Of a DNA stretch of 64,000 nucleotides, positions 63,526 to 64,000 are shown in pieces (within the stretch, counting starts at the first letter, position 1; each line of letters opens with the position of its first letter). The notes under the pieces were generated by a model. It was not told where the DNA came from and did not search any database. It saw nothing but the letters and a program-made list of their open reading frames with translations. The stretch lies in NCBI GenBank assembly GCA_030263555.1, contig SZPE01000006.1, positions 1-64,000 on the forward strand. The letters are read 5' to 3'. The stretch is from CFX2 sp014338005 (lineage in GTDB: Bacteria; Chloroflexota; Anaerolineae; Aggregatilineales; Phototrophicaceae). A program made the translations under genes and the position numbers.

Positions 63526-64000
63526 ATGACAACAACCGACAAATATAACCCGCAAGACATCGAGCAAAAATGGCAGCAGCGTTGGGAAGCCGACAGGCTG
63601 TACCGCGCGGTGGTGGATTGGAGCAAACCCAAACACTACGCGCTGACCATGCTGCCTTACCCCAGCGGCGATCTGCATATCGGCCACTGGTTCGCCATGA
63701 CGCCCAGCGACGCCCGCGCCCGCTACAAACGGATGCGCGGTTTTAACGTCCTGTTCCCGATGGGCTTCGACGCTTTTGGCCTGCCTGCCGAAAACGCCGC
63801 CATCCAGCGCAACATTCACCCTAAAAAATGGACGTATGCCAACATCGAAAACATGCGCCGCCAGCTCCGCAGCATGGGCGCGATGTTCGATTGGGAGCGC
63901 GAGGCCATAAGCTGCGACCCCGGCTACTACAAGTGGACGGAGTGGTTCTTCAAACAGTTCTTCGAGAACGACCTGGCCTATCGCGGCGAGGCGCTGGTCA
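63526..64000 (+). CDS. leuS: leucyl-tRNA synthetase, N-terminal part (runs off the window)
   Basis: The first 158 codons. The class I ATP motif appears as PYPSGDLHIGHW (HIGH), then GFDAFGLPAENAAIQ and YANIENMRRQLRSMGAMFDW, which identify bacterial LeuRS. It charges tRNA-Leu with leucine. The 3' part, including editing domain and KMSKS, lies outside. The ATG at 63526 has only a weak AGAAGA upstream. The leader contains a promoter 238 bases away and a possible short ORF. Confidence 0.95.
   Translation, partial: MTTTDKYNPQDIEQKWQQRWEADRLYRAVVDWSKPKHYALTMLPYPSGDLHIGHWFAMTPSDARARYKRMRGFNVLFPMGFDAFGLPAENAAIQRNIHPKKWTYANIENMRRQLRSMGAMFDWEREAISCDPGYYKWTEWFFKQFFENDLAYRGEALV

Noticed and set aside
1..64000. 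tRNA genes and CRISPR arrays
   Set aside because: No cloverleaf with a GGTTCGAATC-type T-arm in an intergenic gap and no regularly spaced direct repeats were seen; the tandem heptamers at 47494 are too short and gapless to be a CRISPR.

Overview
This is 64 kb of GC-rich bacterial chromosome, most likely from a Chloroflexota member of the Anaerolineae type. That placement is an inference. It rests on threonine/proline 'TPTDTPT' linkers in surface proteins, a stressosome operon with several RsbR paralogs, dispersed palindromic repeats that also run through genes, -10 boxes of TATAAT/TACAAT/TATACT type with weak -35 boxes, and the overall gene set. No rRNA, tRNA, CRISPR array, transposase or prophage gene was recognised.

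Layout. 0-10.5 kb: mostly minus-strand metabolic and envelope genes (Uma2-family fragment, nitrilase-family hydrolase, D-aminoacylase-like amidohydrolase with altered metal ligands, Lgt-like protein, site-2 protease, lipoprotein, MTA phosphorylase, PLC-like protein), with a plus-strand SPFH protein and a CbpA/DnaJ protein. 10.6-22.3 kb: plus-strand genes (P1B-4 metal ATPase, YitT-type membrane protein, bacterial eRF1-like factor, MacB/FtsX-type ABC exporter, acetyltransferase, methyltransferase, DUF5996, and two tandem paralogous single-span proteins). 22.3-33.9 kb: mostly minus strand, with surface polysaccharide functions (a 1,484-residue YfhO-like protein fused to a flippase, a polytopic membrane protein, GT4 and GT2 glycosyltransferases) and a SnoaL-tailed ECF sigma factor.

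34.2-40.5 kb is one tight stressosome operon: rsbR-rsbR-rsbR-rsbS-rsbT-rsbT'-rsbX. Its STAS domains are recently duplicated or gene-converted but differ at the phospho-acceptor positions. 40.5-47.1 kb holds an RDD protein, a bacterial protein with a PHAX-like RNA-binding domain, acylphosphatase, an FAD-dependent desaturase-like enzyme, acetyl-CoA synthetase, YceI and a small exported protein. Paired palindromic operator-like sites lie between yceI and its neighbour.

47-64 kb is richest in possible defence and signalling genes. It holds a type ISP-like nuclease-methyltransferase split by a heptamer repeat tract whose length arithmetic fits phase variation, a roadblock-V4R-response regulator operon, a rhomboid protease, a lower-GC restriction endonuclease plus methyltransferase pair, and a 1,122-residue TIR-Ser/Thr kinase membrane receptor. 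The window ends inside leuS, which has a promoter about 240 bases upstream and a possible short leader ORF. Several small genes were found directly from the bases (42 and 58 residues). At least two minus-strand genes have a -10 box seven bases before the ATG and no Shine-Dalgarno, implying leaderless mRNAs.
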